From Blasia pusilla (Eukaryota > Marchantiophyta > Marchantiopsida > Blasiales), in assembly GCA_050084515.1 (NCBI GenBank), contig CM114275.1, positions 19,964,001 through 20,028,000 of the forward strand: 64,000 nucleotides of DNA. The letters run 5' to 3'. Below, piece after piece: positions 34,966 to 48,052 of the stretch; within the stretch, counting starts at the first letter, position 1, and the number at the start of each line of letters is the position of its first letter. The notes beneath the pieces were generated by a model. The model had not been told where the DNA came from, ran no database searches, and was given only the letters and a program-made list of their open reading frames with translations. A program made the position numbers and the translations under genes.

Positions 34966-37900
34966 TTAAAAGACGTTAAGAGCTGTATTTAATACTCCGA
35001 CAATGTCCCTTCGGAGAGCAGGTTCATTGGCATGGATACTTATCTTGGCTGAAGTAATCTCTATCTTGGCCCGAGAAGGAGAAGATATTTCTATGGTCAT
35101 CTCTCTACTCTCGCCTTTCTCGTCTGTATTATCTTCCTGTCCTTTCCGTTCAGTCACATAGACATCACACATCCCACGCTCTCTGAATGCTGTCAACAGA
35201 GAGTCTACATCCACTTTTCCCCATCGAATCTGGTACCTTGGCACACTGCGAGGCCTGCCACTACTGTGGGTTGAAGGAGCTGGCATCTCGAGTGACCAGC
35301 GTCCATCCCTCACAAGAAGATCTGCACTCAGACGTGCTGCTGCTACTTTGCCACTTTTCACTTGCTTCAGTTGAATCTGAAGGGCAAGATCTGCCGACAT
35401 TTCCACTTCCAGATCATCATGGAGGCGGGGAATCGTTAAGGTCTCAGATGGTTTGTAGCACAAAAATTTTCCTAGAGACCCATCTCCTCTAGTTTCAAGA
35501 TTCTTCAAAGTTTCAGGTACCTGCAAAAAACCAATTTTGGGATGTCAAATAGCAGCTGACAACAGTTTGCCTCTTTGAACCAAATTACCTTGTAACACAG
35601 ATCAAAGGCTATGGCCAAGCTGAGCACAAGCGATTAGGAAACAAAAAACAGCAAAGAACAGAAAAAGATGTTTTGAGATAACTGATATAATGTGATCTTT
35701 TGCTCCAGAGACGTGCTTCCAGAATATCAACCAGACCTAGAGGGTACAGCGATCTTTCCTTACTTCTTACTCTCTATTATCCAAAGCCAAGCCATTTCTA
35801 TTTCTCTATCTCAAGGCTCGTGGAAAAATTGGCATAAACCCAGTCTGGGAATTAGATTACAGTTCAAACTCCGTGAAAACAGAGCAGGGATGGAGATACA
35901 ATCGAAATGCTACACACAGAATATGCGGCCTAGTCTTCAACTCACTACCTGGTCACATAAAAGAAAGTTAAAGTTGAAAGATCCACGCTCCAGTCTGAAC
36001 TTGTGAAGGATGTGTTTGTTGGGCTGTCCTAAAATACATTAGACAAGATTCATTGCACTGCCCAAAGACACTTAACTGACTGATGATATTTTGGGGGTTG
36101 TAATTCAGATAATGTTGATTGAGCTGTGAAGGGCTTCTTGTTTGACATCTGGAAGCTCTGAACGAACTCTTCTGTACAAATTTACACTATGTGAGTCTCC
36201 TTCCTCTCTCTCATAGGGACCTCTCTGTTCATGTGAAGCAAGGCCCTCCTGATCTGGTACCAACGAACATTCCCCCTAGTCAGGAGAGTTTCTGGTAGCC
36301 AAATCACTGGGAAAGACAATCATTGGGTTGCTGTGTGCTATGCTTTGATTTGCTAGTACTCTTGAAAACCCTTCCACATGTCCATCCAGTTGCTGACAAA
36401 CTGTTGGGAGCTACCTCCTGCTCACTTGACTAGTCATGGACCATAGAGGTTCTATCAGCAGCCTGTAGCCAAGGACTGATACAAAGATAGATCAGCTTGA
36501 AGGCTCCAACTGGTAGCGGCAGAAATCTAGCTTGGAAACCTCTTGCAGTTTCCTCATTCCAATGTGTCCTCTTCTTAAATAGGAAGATAAAGGAAGAAAA
36601 AAGAACATAGATCCTACTTCTCAATATACTCCTTGAGGATCCACTAGTCAAAGGGAGCTCTTCAGGAAGAGCAATCTTGACTATGCTGACCTAGATTTTC
36701 CTGAATTGAAGAAATCCTCCAGACACAGGTAGAGGACATCATATCATCATAGCTCCAGACATAAAACTAGTTACCTTTCCAGATGACAAGCCTCCTTCTT
36801 CACAGGAATAGTAGCAGTAAATTGGGCCATGTGAACCATTATGATTAGTCAATCAGACTAGGACTTTATAGTGACCATCTGATTACTTTAACCTTAAACC
36901 CCTGCGATAAGACCACACAGCCTTCTTTTCCTGGTTTACTCCCAGGGAAAGAACATTTACACAGCAAAGTCCCTACACATTATTTCTCAGTGTTATCTTA
37001 TGTAGTAAACGATGACAAAAATTACATTGAAGTGTGACATAAAAAGCAGTCTATATTTGCAAGAACATCTTACCAAAGTAAGTGGTGGATTCAACGATTG
37101 TATGATATCAGCAATATCCTGTGACCTACACATACATTATACAACAGTTCAAACTTGTGTTCCTCATGGTTCTTGATTTAGTCAGAGCAACAACATTGTC
37201 CTCTAAAACAAGCAGCAGAATCTCGAACAGCTTGTTTATTGTGAAACTCATATCAAAAGCTAATAAAATCATATCTGTGGCAAGGGATGCTAGATTTACC
37301 TGAGACTTGAATAAGTCGGCAGATGAAGAACCTGTATGCTGAAGGGCTTAAAAGGCGCTAGTAGAAGTTGTAAATCCATGTCTAGCTGAAGAGAACTCCA
37401 AAAGTTTCAGAATTCAGTCAAAGAGTAATCCAATAGATGTTGAGCAACACATTGACAGAGTGTCAAGGTTTCTCCATTCAGAAGAAATTCCCAGTTTCAA
37501 CCACTTAACTAATTAAAAGACCACATGCATTACCCTGAGTCTACGCAGCTCCTCCTGTTCTGGCATCATGCAATGGGCATGGCACCCACAACCGCTCTTA
37601 CGTTTTTCTGGCAGAAACCACAGGCAGGCCAGGGTTCCTGCTGGAAATGGCATGCAGTGGGTAAAATAACAGACAGAAGCAATGTGGTTTGAGCTTAATC
37701 CTGAGACAAGGCAAGTTGCACCCAGTATTTTGTGGGCATGCAAAATTCTGCCATGCTAGTTCATGGTTGACACAATCTTCACTATTTGACTATATTTCAC
37801 GGCTGTTTTGTCTCCATGGTCACTGGGACTGGGACGGGACTTTTCCATGGAATGGGACCCTAAGTGTGACCATCATGCAGAAAAGAGCTCATCAAAGGGT

Positions 37901-40900
37901 GTCATTCATCAACTTAAAACTGCTTGCACCCCTCTTCACAATAACATATGCATACTGTTAAGTGAAGTTGTTTCAGAAATGAGTACAGTAAGACCCTTCA
38001 AATGATTGATAACTTCCAGGAAATACCGAGCAATATTTGGTGCCCCGAGGGAAGACCAAATACTGTTACTAAACTAGACTTGCCCTGAGCTGTTGCACAG
38101 TGAACAAGCTCAGACATTTGTGCTAGATCTGTAAGTCTGAGCAAACTTACTTCTGTCAGTATGAGCAGACACAGAGGATTATTTCGCCACCGGTGCAGTA
38201 AATGGACTGCTGATCCCACACGTAAACTCCAGTGGGTGGCGAATACGATACACGGCTCCTGCCAACTCTGCCTGCCATCCAGAAATGGGGTTACAAATTT
38301 GAATCTTCTTGAAATTTATACTTGTGGCTTAAATTTGATGGCTGCATTTCTTTATTTATAATTACTTGCCATCAACATTTGCAGGCCATGAATCTACATT
38401 TTCAAAGGGAAATAGATTCCTCGTATAAAACTGCTTCTCTGTGAAACTTTTGACATAATTCAAATTTTACTGGGACAACACTGAGTTTTGAAGTATTGAT
38501 GGAGCTAGTTATGGCCAATAGGATCACAGTTCATACGAGGTCTTTTCATCGTTTCATCCAGTCCTTTAAGTGCTACATGTTGCACATGCGACTGTGGCAT
38601 GTTTTAAATACAAAGGATTAAGTTCATCACAAACATTCTGCAGTCATAACTTGATAACATTGCTGAGCATGATGTTTCATGAACGTGATTCAAGAACCTT
38701 CCACTAGCAACAGAGATTGTGGATATACTAACACAGAGCTGTGGAGGGATGGGAAATGGTGTAAAAGCTTCTCTGGAAGAGATTCTAGGATTCCAAATAG
38801 CGCTTCCCCTGCATACAGCTGTAACAACCAGTGAGAACCTTCTTGCAATCAAAGACGTCCACATAGACCCGTACTACCATACAACCAACTTGCACATTTA
38901 CAAAGAAAGACTCTTAGAAGCACGAGCAAGCCTTTGATCCAAGATGAAAAAAATGAAACGGGAGAGACATTGTCGACCACAAGAAGTTTAACAATCACCC
39001 AACCTAAGCCTGAAGGTTTTACCAGAAGCAACTTAAAGGCATCATCAGCATTATCACCTTCTCTTGTCTTGCAGGGCACAGCCACTCTGGCACAGTGTTT
39101 ACATATGCCAACAACTCCTCTGCTGCAGGTGAGATGTAAAAGATTGGGACTTGCCTGCACAGAAGGGGAGGGAGTCATCATATTTAGTTTTGTATCCTCA
39201 TGGCACCACAGCAATAAAAATGACAAAATCTGCTTGTCTATTGATTAGTCTATATACCGTTACGATTTGCAATTTAATAAAACCCCCTCTCCCTCATTTT
39301 GAAAAAAGCATCTGCAACCCTTCATGTTCCAGCTTCCTGATCCCCATTTTGAAAAAATAGAAAATAGAAAATCCCCTCCTCTACTTCTTTATTTGGGAAA
39401 AGAAATTTCCCAAATTCCTTATCTCCTTATTTGAAAAAACCAAATGAAGAATATCCCACCCACTCTCCCTCCTTCCCTTAACCCTGCCTAGAACAAATCC
39501 CTCCCTTCTTCTATCTCTCCCTCCAGGATTTCGTTAGGATCCAACAGGACAAGGTGGAAAATGAGGTTGAGCTGGGCAACCCATACAACAAGTGGTTCTC
39601 CTTGGCTGAGGTGGGAGAGGCGATCAAAGAGCCTGTGAACCACAAACTAGGCGGTTGTGATGAGCTTGTGACTATTGAATTATGGTGATACTGCTATGGC
39701 TCATTCTCTAGTGAGTCTCTTCAACCTGGTTGGGCGGGCAGTCATTCCAAAAGGTGGCAGGTGGGATTAACATGAAGACCCTGGCATTTATAGGTGGAGT
39801 ACATTGCTGAGAGTAGTCGGGAAGCTCCTATACTGTATACTTAACAATAGGATCTCCATGTTCCCGTAGGAGAATACTGTCATCAAGGAAGGCTGGTTTC
39901 CAACAGACCAGAGGATGCATCAATCACATCTTCATCTACAGTCAGATTGTCCAGGGTAGGAAACATAAGGGGAAATCCACCCATTGCTTATTCCTGGACC
40001 TGAATAAGGCATATGACACAGTATGGCATGACAGTCTTACCTTGTGGAAGCCGGGGCGGAGAGTAAAGATGTGGAAGGTGGTGGAGAAGATGTGTCAGAA
40101 CACAATGAGTAGAGTTCTGGTAAATGGCCAGCTGAGTGGGGCATTTGACTTTAAGCAGGGAGTGGCCCACCCTCTCCAATATTTTTGTTAACTCCCTATT
40201 GAAGGAAATGGAGGATAGTGGACTAGGCATCCAGGTGGGCAACAGCTCTGTTGTTACCCCCCTGTTTGCTGATGACTTTGGTGGACTAGAGGAAACGGGA
40301 CAGAAACTCCAAGAGGTGTTATCCCTGACCAAAATCTGATGTGACATGTCGGGCATGGAGGCAAATGCATTGAAGTGCGGTGTGATGAAATTCAATAGCA
40401 AGGAGGAGAACCAAGACCGACACTCGTACGGGTGAACATGAGATCCCCCGAGTGACTGCCTACACCTATCTAGGTATTGAATTCTCAGAAGACTGCATGT
40501 GGGATGCCCACATTAAGAAGACTACTGAGAAAAGTCACAAGAGGGTGGACGGACAGTCCAGTTTCCTACACTGCCGGGACATCACATCAAAAGTAAAGCC
40601 CTCTGTCATTCTGCATACCATTCATCCCTCACTGGTATGTGGTACAACAGTGTGGGTGCCAACACCAAACAAAAGCAACAGGCTTGAAGCTGTGCAGCTG
40701 ATAGCGTATCGAGGAGTGCGCTTCCTCACGTATGGCCAGAGCTGATGTGAGATCAGAACTTGGAGTGGAGCGCCTTGGGGATAGGTATGACATCGCAAAG
40801 TTGAAATGGCATATGCAGCTGGAGGCAGTGGATTCCCATCAATATCCCAAAGCGGTGATGGGGAAAAGGCCAGTAAAGCAGGCCAAATCTTGAACAGAAA

Positions 40901-43900
40901 AAAAATTCATAAAATTGTGCAAGCAACCAAGTTCCTAGCAGGGCCTGAACTGTGGGAGCAAGATGAGAAACCATTTGTGGATACCATAACCAAAGCAGTG
41001 TGCAAACGCTCACAGCAGAACTCCTCGGAGGAAGCCATGAAAATGTTTAACCTTTCTCTCTTGACTGTATATCCTGAACAATCAGAACTGAAGAACTGTT
41101 TGCGGAGTACCCCTTGCTTGGGAACCTGGCTTAAGTTCAAGTTCAGGACGATTACAATCTCCTTGAACCACAAGAGAAGTGGGACGAAAACACATTTAAG
41201 TCTTGCACCTCGAGTGATGATGAGGATGAAACCTCTAGTCACTACGTGGTCTCTTGAACCAAATTTGTAACACACAGAGCAAGTATATGCTGATATTGCT
41301 GAGCTGCTAACACCAGAAATGTTCAACACATTCAGCAGCCTACATTAACTGTCCAAAGCTGCTGCACTGGTGAGTAATGTGTACTGGGGATCCCAATCAG
41401 GTATAGTCTATGGTGTTGTAAAGAGCTTGCTGGTTGACACTTGGAAGCTCCGCACCAACACTTTGTATGATCAGCACTCACTCTATATGAGAGTGCCTCC
41501 CTCCTCTCAGATGGTACCTTCTTCACTTCTTCCTCTCTCAACACCCATCCCAGTCTCCAGCACTGTCCAACCAGGGCGCAGAATCTATTGTTGTAAGGCT
41601 ACGACAGGAACTACTTAATGAGTGCAGTCTCTCGTTCCTTCCTTTCATCCCGTTCTTAACCACACAGTAGTAAAGAAGAGTTCTACAACTTACTCCTGTA
41701 GTTACTTGTAGCACATTCTAATTGTAATATACATGATGGCATTTGCCAAGCATCTACCAAAGAGACTCTGCACTTCAGTATGTTCCTGTAACAGCAGTTA
41801 GCTAAGACTGGTTGGATTATATGCCCGCACCCTACACCCACCTAGATTCTGTTTGGACCCTGAACTTTCAAAATCAATTCATGGAAATCAGTCACACCTT
41901 AGCTGTCAAATTCTGCGAGTAGATAAGCCAAGTAATGTTTTAATCACAGAGAGTAAGTCTTATGAACTACTAGCTGAACTTACTCCAATCCTGCAGAACG
42001 CAGCTGACAAGACATTTCTTCAGCAGTCTCTAGGAAAGTGCCATAAAAGCTCATTGGTATCAACACAGAACCACCTGCACCAACAGCCTCCACACCAGCC
42101 TTGCATATTGACTTTATTTGTTTATCCACCTGCAAAGAACTGGCTTGACCTTGACCTGAACCATCATGCTCCTCACTGACACTCCTTAAGGATTTCTCAC
42201 TCGTTGCTGGCAATACTATATTCGATGATTGCTTCTGCGACGCAGCTGAGCTGCCAACTGTTGATCCAGGAGGAGCAGGAGAGACTGAAGAAGCAGGGCT
42301 TGCTGACATACGCTGAGGGGGCTGCTTTGACACTGTGACTCCTTCACCTGTCTGGTGAGTCTCAGTAGATGACGAATGTTTAAGTTTGAATTCAAGAGTG
42401 TTGTCTTCTGGTGCAGGCACACTCAACCTCTTTTCTTCCCAAGACTGATCTTGCAACGCCTTAGAAAACAGAAGGACCTCACTCCCGCTAAGTGCAGAAA
42501 TATCTAGGGGCTTTGAGTGGTTTCCTAGAGCGTTAGACATGGTGATGTATGAAAGACTCCTGTGACCTCCTTTAATGACCCAATTAGAAGCTCCTATGCC
42601 AAAACCAGAGCTTGAAGGCTTGACATTCAGACAGCCATCAATATTGGCTTCCTCCCCATAATGAAGTCGATGAACTTTTGCCATGCAATCTCTTATATCA
42701 GCTGCGCTGTGTTGTAGCCCATGCACCAAACCAAAGAGAAACCAACACCACCAGGAGAGCCACATAATCTTCAGAAAGACATATAAGGTTTTAAAGTGGC
42801 TACAAGTCTGCACACGAAACACTTGCAGGTATTGTGACTCTTACTTGAGACAAAATGTTCAGTGACTGGAACCTAGACTCCACAGACAAGAACATAAACA
42901 AAAACCCATCTTATTTTAGATCTTGGGAAGCATTTGTTGTCTTCATGGGCCAACCCCAGCAAATGAAGCAAATGATATCATTGACAAAGAAGAGAATTTC
43001 ACCTGTAAAGAGGATGCCACTGTTCTCCACCAATATCTGTACCGACAGTCTGCTCTCCCACTTCAGACAGGAGGACACCAGGTAACCAGGGTGGAATTGA
43101 TGACTTAGGTACTTTACCATACAACTGGGTGAACTCCGAATGAAGCGCAACAAGCTCCTCCATCATCAACTGACCTAGTTTGGCAGTTGCCTCCGTTGCA
43201 TATATCTATTCATTAAACATCAACCTATTTCCAATCAGAGGTCGGATCTGCCTTCATCAAAAAGGAAATTCTGCATAAAATAAAGTCATACACAGCCAGC
43301 ATGGGCTAGAGAGAAGAAAGAAGATAGATACATTGTACAGCATAACTAAATGCACAAATGGGAAAAAAATCTGAGCTCAACCATGACGTTCCAACGAACC
43401 AAGCCTTACCACGGAGCAACTTTTGATACCAGGATGAGGATGAAAACATTGTACCTTGGCCGAAAATTCAGGATTTCGGGTTAGCAGAGGAAGTCCCAGC
43501 ATAGCTAAGGGATTGGAAATAATCACTGCGTTTAGCAATGTGACATCTATCTGATTGAAATCAGGCGTCCTGTACCAAGGTGCAGCATCTATAAGACATC
43601 GGTCGTTTATCTCCCTGTAATTCCAATTCTTGCTAGCTCCTTTCTGGGAAGTCCACTCATGAGTTGTCGTCTTATCAGCGCCCAATTTGGCTCGTTTGTT
43701 TGCTACAAGTGTCATTTCTCGGCGGTCACCAGAGCTTGTTGTATCCTTATGGTCAAACCCACCGACTGATGTAGATGAACTCGCATTTCCTGCTGCAGGG
43801 ACCCAGCTTGAACGCGAAGGAGGCACTGGAACACCAGCTCCAGTTTTTTGGGCAAAAAATTCAGGTTTGTGATTACCAGAGGGCAGTACCGTTGGGAGGA

Positions 43901-44682
43901 ATAACAAAAGGGCAGAGAGATCAATTGGGCACTCTAAGAGAACCTCAGTCTGACAAATGTGGAGTAAGAAGCAGCTCGGACTTGCCGGCTCCCCATTTTC
44001 CCCTCCTCCTCCCAGATACGTCTGCCCAAAAGCCGTAAATACATTAGTTGCAGGCAGAACCAGAGAAGGGAAAAGTCTCAAGCGCTCTGTCAAATACTGG
44101 AGCGCCCAAACCGAGCGCTCCAGCCTCCATAGGAGTCCACTACATCCTTTACAAATGGATCAACCACTTCCACAGAGACACAAAACATACTCTCCTTGTG
44201 CCCCACCACACTTATTGTTCCCCGGCGGAATGCCCATTGTTTGTAGTGACAAATATTCCCCAGATATCCACCGACTAGCAGTACGTTCAGAACTCGCACA
44301 ACAGCACCTACGAAGTATTGGAATGAGCATCATTCACTGTTCAGATGGCTAACTTTTACGACCTAATTCAGCACAAAACTCCAATCGGATAACCTTCAAG
44401 TACTAATCCCCGTGTACATGGCAAGCACAGCCGCGATACTGAGGTAAAGTCCTTCCACCACACTGGTACGTTTGACAGCAATGAAAGCACTGCAAGACAG
44501 TAATGCTAATTTCTGAACAGAGAGACAGAGGAGTACCAGCTTCATGGCGAAACACTAACAGCTGCTGCGACGACGTAGCGCCCGGGGTCGTCCAGGAGCA
44601 GACAGGAAATTCCACAGAATCCAAATAGACGATGTAGGAAATCTTATGGGACATTTCCAGCGCGTCTCCTCACCGCGACCAT
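34966..44682 (-). CDS. INTS9: Integrator complex subunit 9 (INTS9), 10 coding exons
   Basis: Exons in transcript order: 44682..44674, 44021..43455, 43205..43003, 42706..41984, 38727..38651, 38438..38366, 38271..38151, 37385..37300, 37125..37074, 35520..34966. All joins keep phase and give about 821 residues. INTS9 is the catalytically inactive metallo-beta-lactamase/beta-CASP partner of INTS11 in the nuclear snRNA 3'-processing complex. Recognisable blocks are LLHICQTEVLLECPIDLSA, NPLAMLGLPLL, YATEATAKLGQLMMEELV, SSGFGIGASNWVIKGG, SWQEPCIVFATHWSLR, LLLAPFKPFSIQVL, and a C-terminal domain ending LNTALNVF. Exon 3 contains a Ser/Gln/Pro-rich insert not typical of the core. The three-codon first exon (Met-Val-Ala, donor GTGAGG) is inferred from alignment to the usual M-x-x-(T/Y)-(C/Y)-L start. 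The donor of the 38727..38651 exon is weak (GTTATG). Other boundaries have good GT/AG signals. The gene appears intact. Confidence 0.85.
35521..37073 (-). other. INTS9 last intron
   Basis: The intron is bounded by donor GTAAGA at 37073 and acceptor TTTTTTGCAG ending at 35521. Frame continuity across it is exact (...LTL joined to VPETLK). No nested gene was recognised. A 73-codon minus-strand frame at 36430-36651 does not fit the INTS9 reading phase. Confidence 0.6.
38728..41983 (-). other. INTS9 largest intron (about 3.26 kb)
   Basis: It begins with a perfect donor (GA|GTAAGT) and contains an oppositely oriented non-LTR retrotransposon fragment at about 39540-41270. The acceptor is taken at GTGTTAG (38728). 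An alternative acceptor, CCACAG, 11 bases upstream would break the reading phase. Confidence 0.6.
39540..41270 (+). pseudogene. Non-LTR (LINE-type) retrotransposon reverse transcriptase, decayed
   Basis: Plus-strand frames read in sequence show a non-LTR polymerase. CLFLDLNKAYDTVWHDSL near 39990-40040 is the motif A region. A VLVNGQLSGAFDFKQGV segment follows at 40105-40165, then PLFADDFGGLEETGQKLQ near 40262-40312 (catalytic FADD). Next comes a thumb-like YTYLGIEFSEDCMWDAHIKK at 40460-40520 and an RSELGVERLGDRYDIAKLKW stretch near 40750-40810. In-frame stops and frameshifts separate these blocks. No endonuclease domain or poly(A) tail was identified. The style of the motifs is closer to CR1/L2/Jockey-like elements than to the usual plant L1 type, but that is an impression. 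Confidence 0.65.
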
Positions 44683-45105
44683 GAAATTTCTCCTACCACC
44701 GTAAGCTGTTACAGCAACTCACTCCTCAGCTCCTTCACGTATCCCGAGCATTTTGCAATTCGAACTGGCCTATCCTCCACGAACCTTCGTAGCTCGCTTC
44801 TTATCCAGGATCTATTTCCCTTTCTGGTCGGCCTTCCGCCAGACATGACACGCGAGTGAACAAATGAATCTATCACATGCCGCATCCATTTCTAAGCGGT
44901 TGCAGAAACTCGCACCATACTTCTCTGCCACGGCTTCTTCTCATGAACTCTCACTGATAGGGCGTCCCAAAGGCAACTATGCGGATTTTTGAAATATGTG
45001 TTCACGTTCTTGATCACAACAGGAATTCGCCTAAATGATTCTACATACGATAATGTTAATGTTAAAGTGAGGAGGGGGTTATTCGTTTTTGGTATCTCTT
45101 CTTCT
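44683..45105. other. Upstream region of INTS9
   Basis: This stretch lies 5' of the proposed INTS9 start codon on the minus strand and would hold its promoter and leader. It has no coding frame of note. No convincing TATA box was seen, which is common for constitutively expressed plant genes. Confidence 0.35.
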
Positions 45106-45106
45106 T

Positions 45107-45427
45107 TTAGGGCCGGGTCCCATGGTCTTTGTTAAAGCAGATCTCCATCATACGGTCCATAATCTTTTGTCTTGGCCGGAGTCGGTGATTTGCAAAGGGA
45201 GTCTTTGGTTGTATTCGGCGGTCCTTGATTTTCTTGCGCCCAAAAAAATTGGGCGCAAATATGATTTGTGTCCTCGCGACCTCCACAATCCGTTGGGGCC
45301 GGTAGAAATTTGAAAAAACTGATTCCAATTCTAGCCGTTTTTGTCATTTTGTCGCTTTCTTTTGTCGTATTCTCACAACCGGTTGGAAGGAACCGGCTGG
45401 AAAGTCGCCCATGCGACCCGGCCCTAA
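45107..45427. mobile_element. Small TIR element (about 320 bp)
   Basis: The ends are inverted repeats: TTAGGGCCGGGTCCCATGG at 45107-45125, and the same sequence with one change read on the minus strand from 45427. A perfect inverted repeat TTGCGCCCAA/TTGGGCGCAA with an AAAAA loop sits in the middle (45234-45258). No target duplication is evident. Immediately to the right a TAAGGCCGCGTCCCATGG block (45425-45442) resembles the left end again, suggesting a second, truncated copy. No coding capacity is seen. Confidence 0.5.
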
Positions 45428-46370
45428 GGCCGCGTCCCATGGAGCATATTATAAGTCGCGGGGTTCTGATCAACGATCACAAGCTCACGGACAAGACATA
45501 AGTCCTTGGTCCTTCCCTGCCGTAAAAATCACGGCACGGAAACTGTGAGGACGATCCTTGGATCACACACTTGTTATAGCCCGTTTCAGTTTCTCACGGA
45601 ACAGGCTATACTCGGTTATTTTTCCGTCTGCTTCGACGGAGGGCATTCGGCGCATTCGGTACGTTAGGGGGGAGGTGAGAATTTCCGAGCACATATGGAA
45701 GTGTGTGTTTAGAGTCCGTCCGTTCATCCGGTATTGAGCAGCAAGACCGGTCGCCGTCGGGGGGGAAGGGCCTAAAATTGTCGAAACGGTCCTGCCTAGG
45801 ACCGCGACCTAGGACCTAGGATCGTTCTATGGGGACTCACCCTATTTAAGAGGACGACCCCTTGAAAATAATAGCTCTTTTTACATGTGAAATACTTATT
45901 AAAATTTGAGTGGAGGGAATATGGTTATGTACTCGTTTTTGTAAGATTGGACCTCATCTACCATCCACATCTATTTTTACTAACATCCGAACTTCCCTAT
46001 TGAAATTGGGCCATGGTCATAAATTTAAAGAATATGAGACATGGTTTAGAGATGTCGGAGTGTCCAAGAGATGTGGCAGAGTTATTGTACAAAAATCGAT
46101 GGGGTCAATTACGCTTGTTGTAGGATTTAACCCTCACTTTGGCATATATTGTGCCTAATTTAATATCAATGTGTTGGTAATCCAAGACTACCACATCCTG
46201 GTGGGTATTGGACCTACCTCTCGCCTCCTTATTGGCCTCCGGATCTATGGACCTACCATCCAACCACGACGTCGAAGTTGATACTACGTAGCTCTCTATA
46301 GCCAACATACCCAAATAGGCATATACGTGCCATCTATGCACCATCTCCTCATTACTCTCACCATACTAAT
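45428..46370. other. Unassigned sequence
   Basis: It contains short GC-rich repeats (CCTAGGACCGCGACCTAGGACCTAGGA near 45793-45820). An 82-codon plus-strand ATG frame at 45910-46158 has no recognisable domain. Nothing else could be supported. Confidence 0.4.
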
Positions 46371-47260
46371 AAACTCTAATTGCATCTCATTAATTCGAGC
46401 TTGGGCTACGACTTAACCCATCTACATCGTAATTGGTTGAGTCTCTCACATCAATGTACAACCTAGAAATCATACTTCAACAATAGAGCCCATCTAATAA
46501 GCTTTCTTGTAACTTTTTTGGACTCTATCAACCACTTAAGTGGTTAATGATCAATAATGAGAGTAAAAGGGTTATGGAACAAATAACATCTAAAATGCAT
46601 AACAACGCACATTGTAGTTGAGCATTCACTTTCATATGAGATGTACTTCGCCTCTGCAATATTGTTTAAGCGGCTAGCATAATCCTATATTAACTCTTTG
46701 CCCTCATCATGATCGCTCCAAAATCCACCATACTCCAATTTGTATGTAGTTGGAAAGGACATCCCTTAATTCATTTCCTTTGGATAGGCACGAACATCCA
46801 TGAGCAACTAGAATGCTCTCTATTGCTAACCCCTCTTGCCACTTGTGATCCATCTTCGTGGACAAGATAAGAGGCTTTGCAATAATATTGTAATGTATTG
46901 TTGATAACAAATTTCAATTCCATAAATGTAGGAACTCGACTCACAACTATAGGGCATGGAATGCGTGAGACATCCTATATCTTTGTTAGATTAATAATGA
47001 GTATGTCCACCTTGATATATCGTATGACCCAAGTACTTGCACTTTCCTTGATGTCGCTTCATCCTGTGTTACTATAATTTTCGGAAAACCTTTATAAAGT
47101 GTCGCTCATGATCCTCAATTGTGGAACCAAAGACTATGATGGCATCACTATAACACCTAGAAAAAGTTGGTAGGTTTGGATTTAATCCAAACCTACCAAG
47201 ATCCTATCTATGACTCTTTGAAACTCTACCAAGGCATTCTTCAACCCATCACAAATAGCT
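46371..47260 (-). mobile_element. Decayed Ty3/gypsy fragment C (RNase H and RT part)
   Basis: The plus-strand text runs parallel to 60120-60900 of the better preserved element B. Shared strings include the GTACTTCGCCTCTGCAATATTGTTTAA region (B: GTACTCCGCCTCTGCAATGTTGTTCAA), CCCAAGTACTTGCACTT and AAGTGTCGCTCATGATCCTCAA. It therefore encodes, on the minus strand, remnants of the reverse transcriptase connection and RNase H. It is AT-enriched relative to B, riddled with stops, and ends abruptly near 47260 where unrelated sequence begins. Confidence 0.6.
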
Positions 47261-48052
47261 AAGTCTATGGCGTCCACATTAGTGGGCACTCGAGAAGCAA
47301 GTCATAATTACGGGTACAAGGAGGAAAGACCTTGGTGTGATCCACCTAAGTTGGTATGTAGATTTGCTAGTCATGAGACTAGAAATGGCAACAAAACTAG
47401 CCTTAGGCAAGAAAGGGATATAGATACTTGCGGGGATAAGGGAAAGGCAAGCAATTAAGGTTTGAGACTTTAGAGCCAATTAAGCGCCAAGTCAAGGGCC
47501 AGAAGCAAGAAACACGTGGGTAGTCAAGATGGGCAAGAAGCCATTTGTCACATCTTTTAGGATAGATCGACGAGATCTAGTAGAGCACCTTCAGAGATAT
47601 TGGAGGACAACCTCAGGAGGTCGAGGATGACCTATTGAGGCCTCGCGTAACGTGAGAGATCAGGTTTATCCTTTGTTTTGGCTCATTTAGATCCATGTAG
47701 AGAAACTTACTATCTTATGTAAGTTTCCATATTTAATATGTTTGACTTTCCACTTTTGCAGGTGGTCCTTGACCCACTATAACAGGTCAAAAGCCAAGGA
47801 GGTGACATGCGAGCATAGGTTACTGTGGAGAGAGCTTGGGAGAGGAAAGGGGGTATTACTCTAAGAGAGAGATCTTCAGAGCTCATTCTGTCTTTGTTGA
47901 ACTTCTTGGCATGAGGCAACGAAGCCATGGTCCTCCTTGCCTTGTGTGTATAACGCAAGCCTCTCATTAGGAGATTGGTTTTGGTTTGACATGAGAGAGA
48001 CATTTGTGTGCACCATGGAGAGATTGTGTGAGAGATCTACTTGATTTACAAA

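Noticed and set aside
36430-36651. Candidate additional INTS9 exon
   Set aside because: Some residues looked alignable, but exons at 37300-37385 and 37074-37125 already cover that part of the protein and join in phase to the last exon.
37513-37743. Minus-strand 76-codon frame in the INTS9 region
   Set aside because: It lies between two exons whose junction is already contiguous with the family sequence and in phase, so it is intronic.
38719-39248. Plus-strand open frames overlapping INTS9 exon 38651-38727
   Set aside because: Opposite-strand shadow of the INTS9 exon and intron; no domain and no codon-like conservation.
40136-40339. Stand-alone small gene
   Set aside because: It is one broken piece of the non-LTR reverse transcriptase (it contains the FADD box), not an independent gene.
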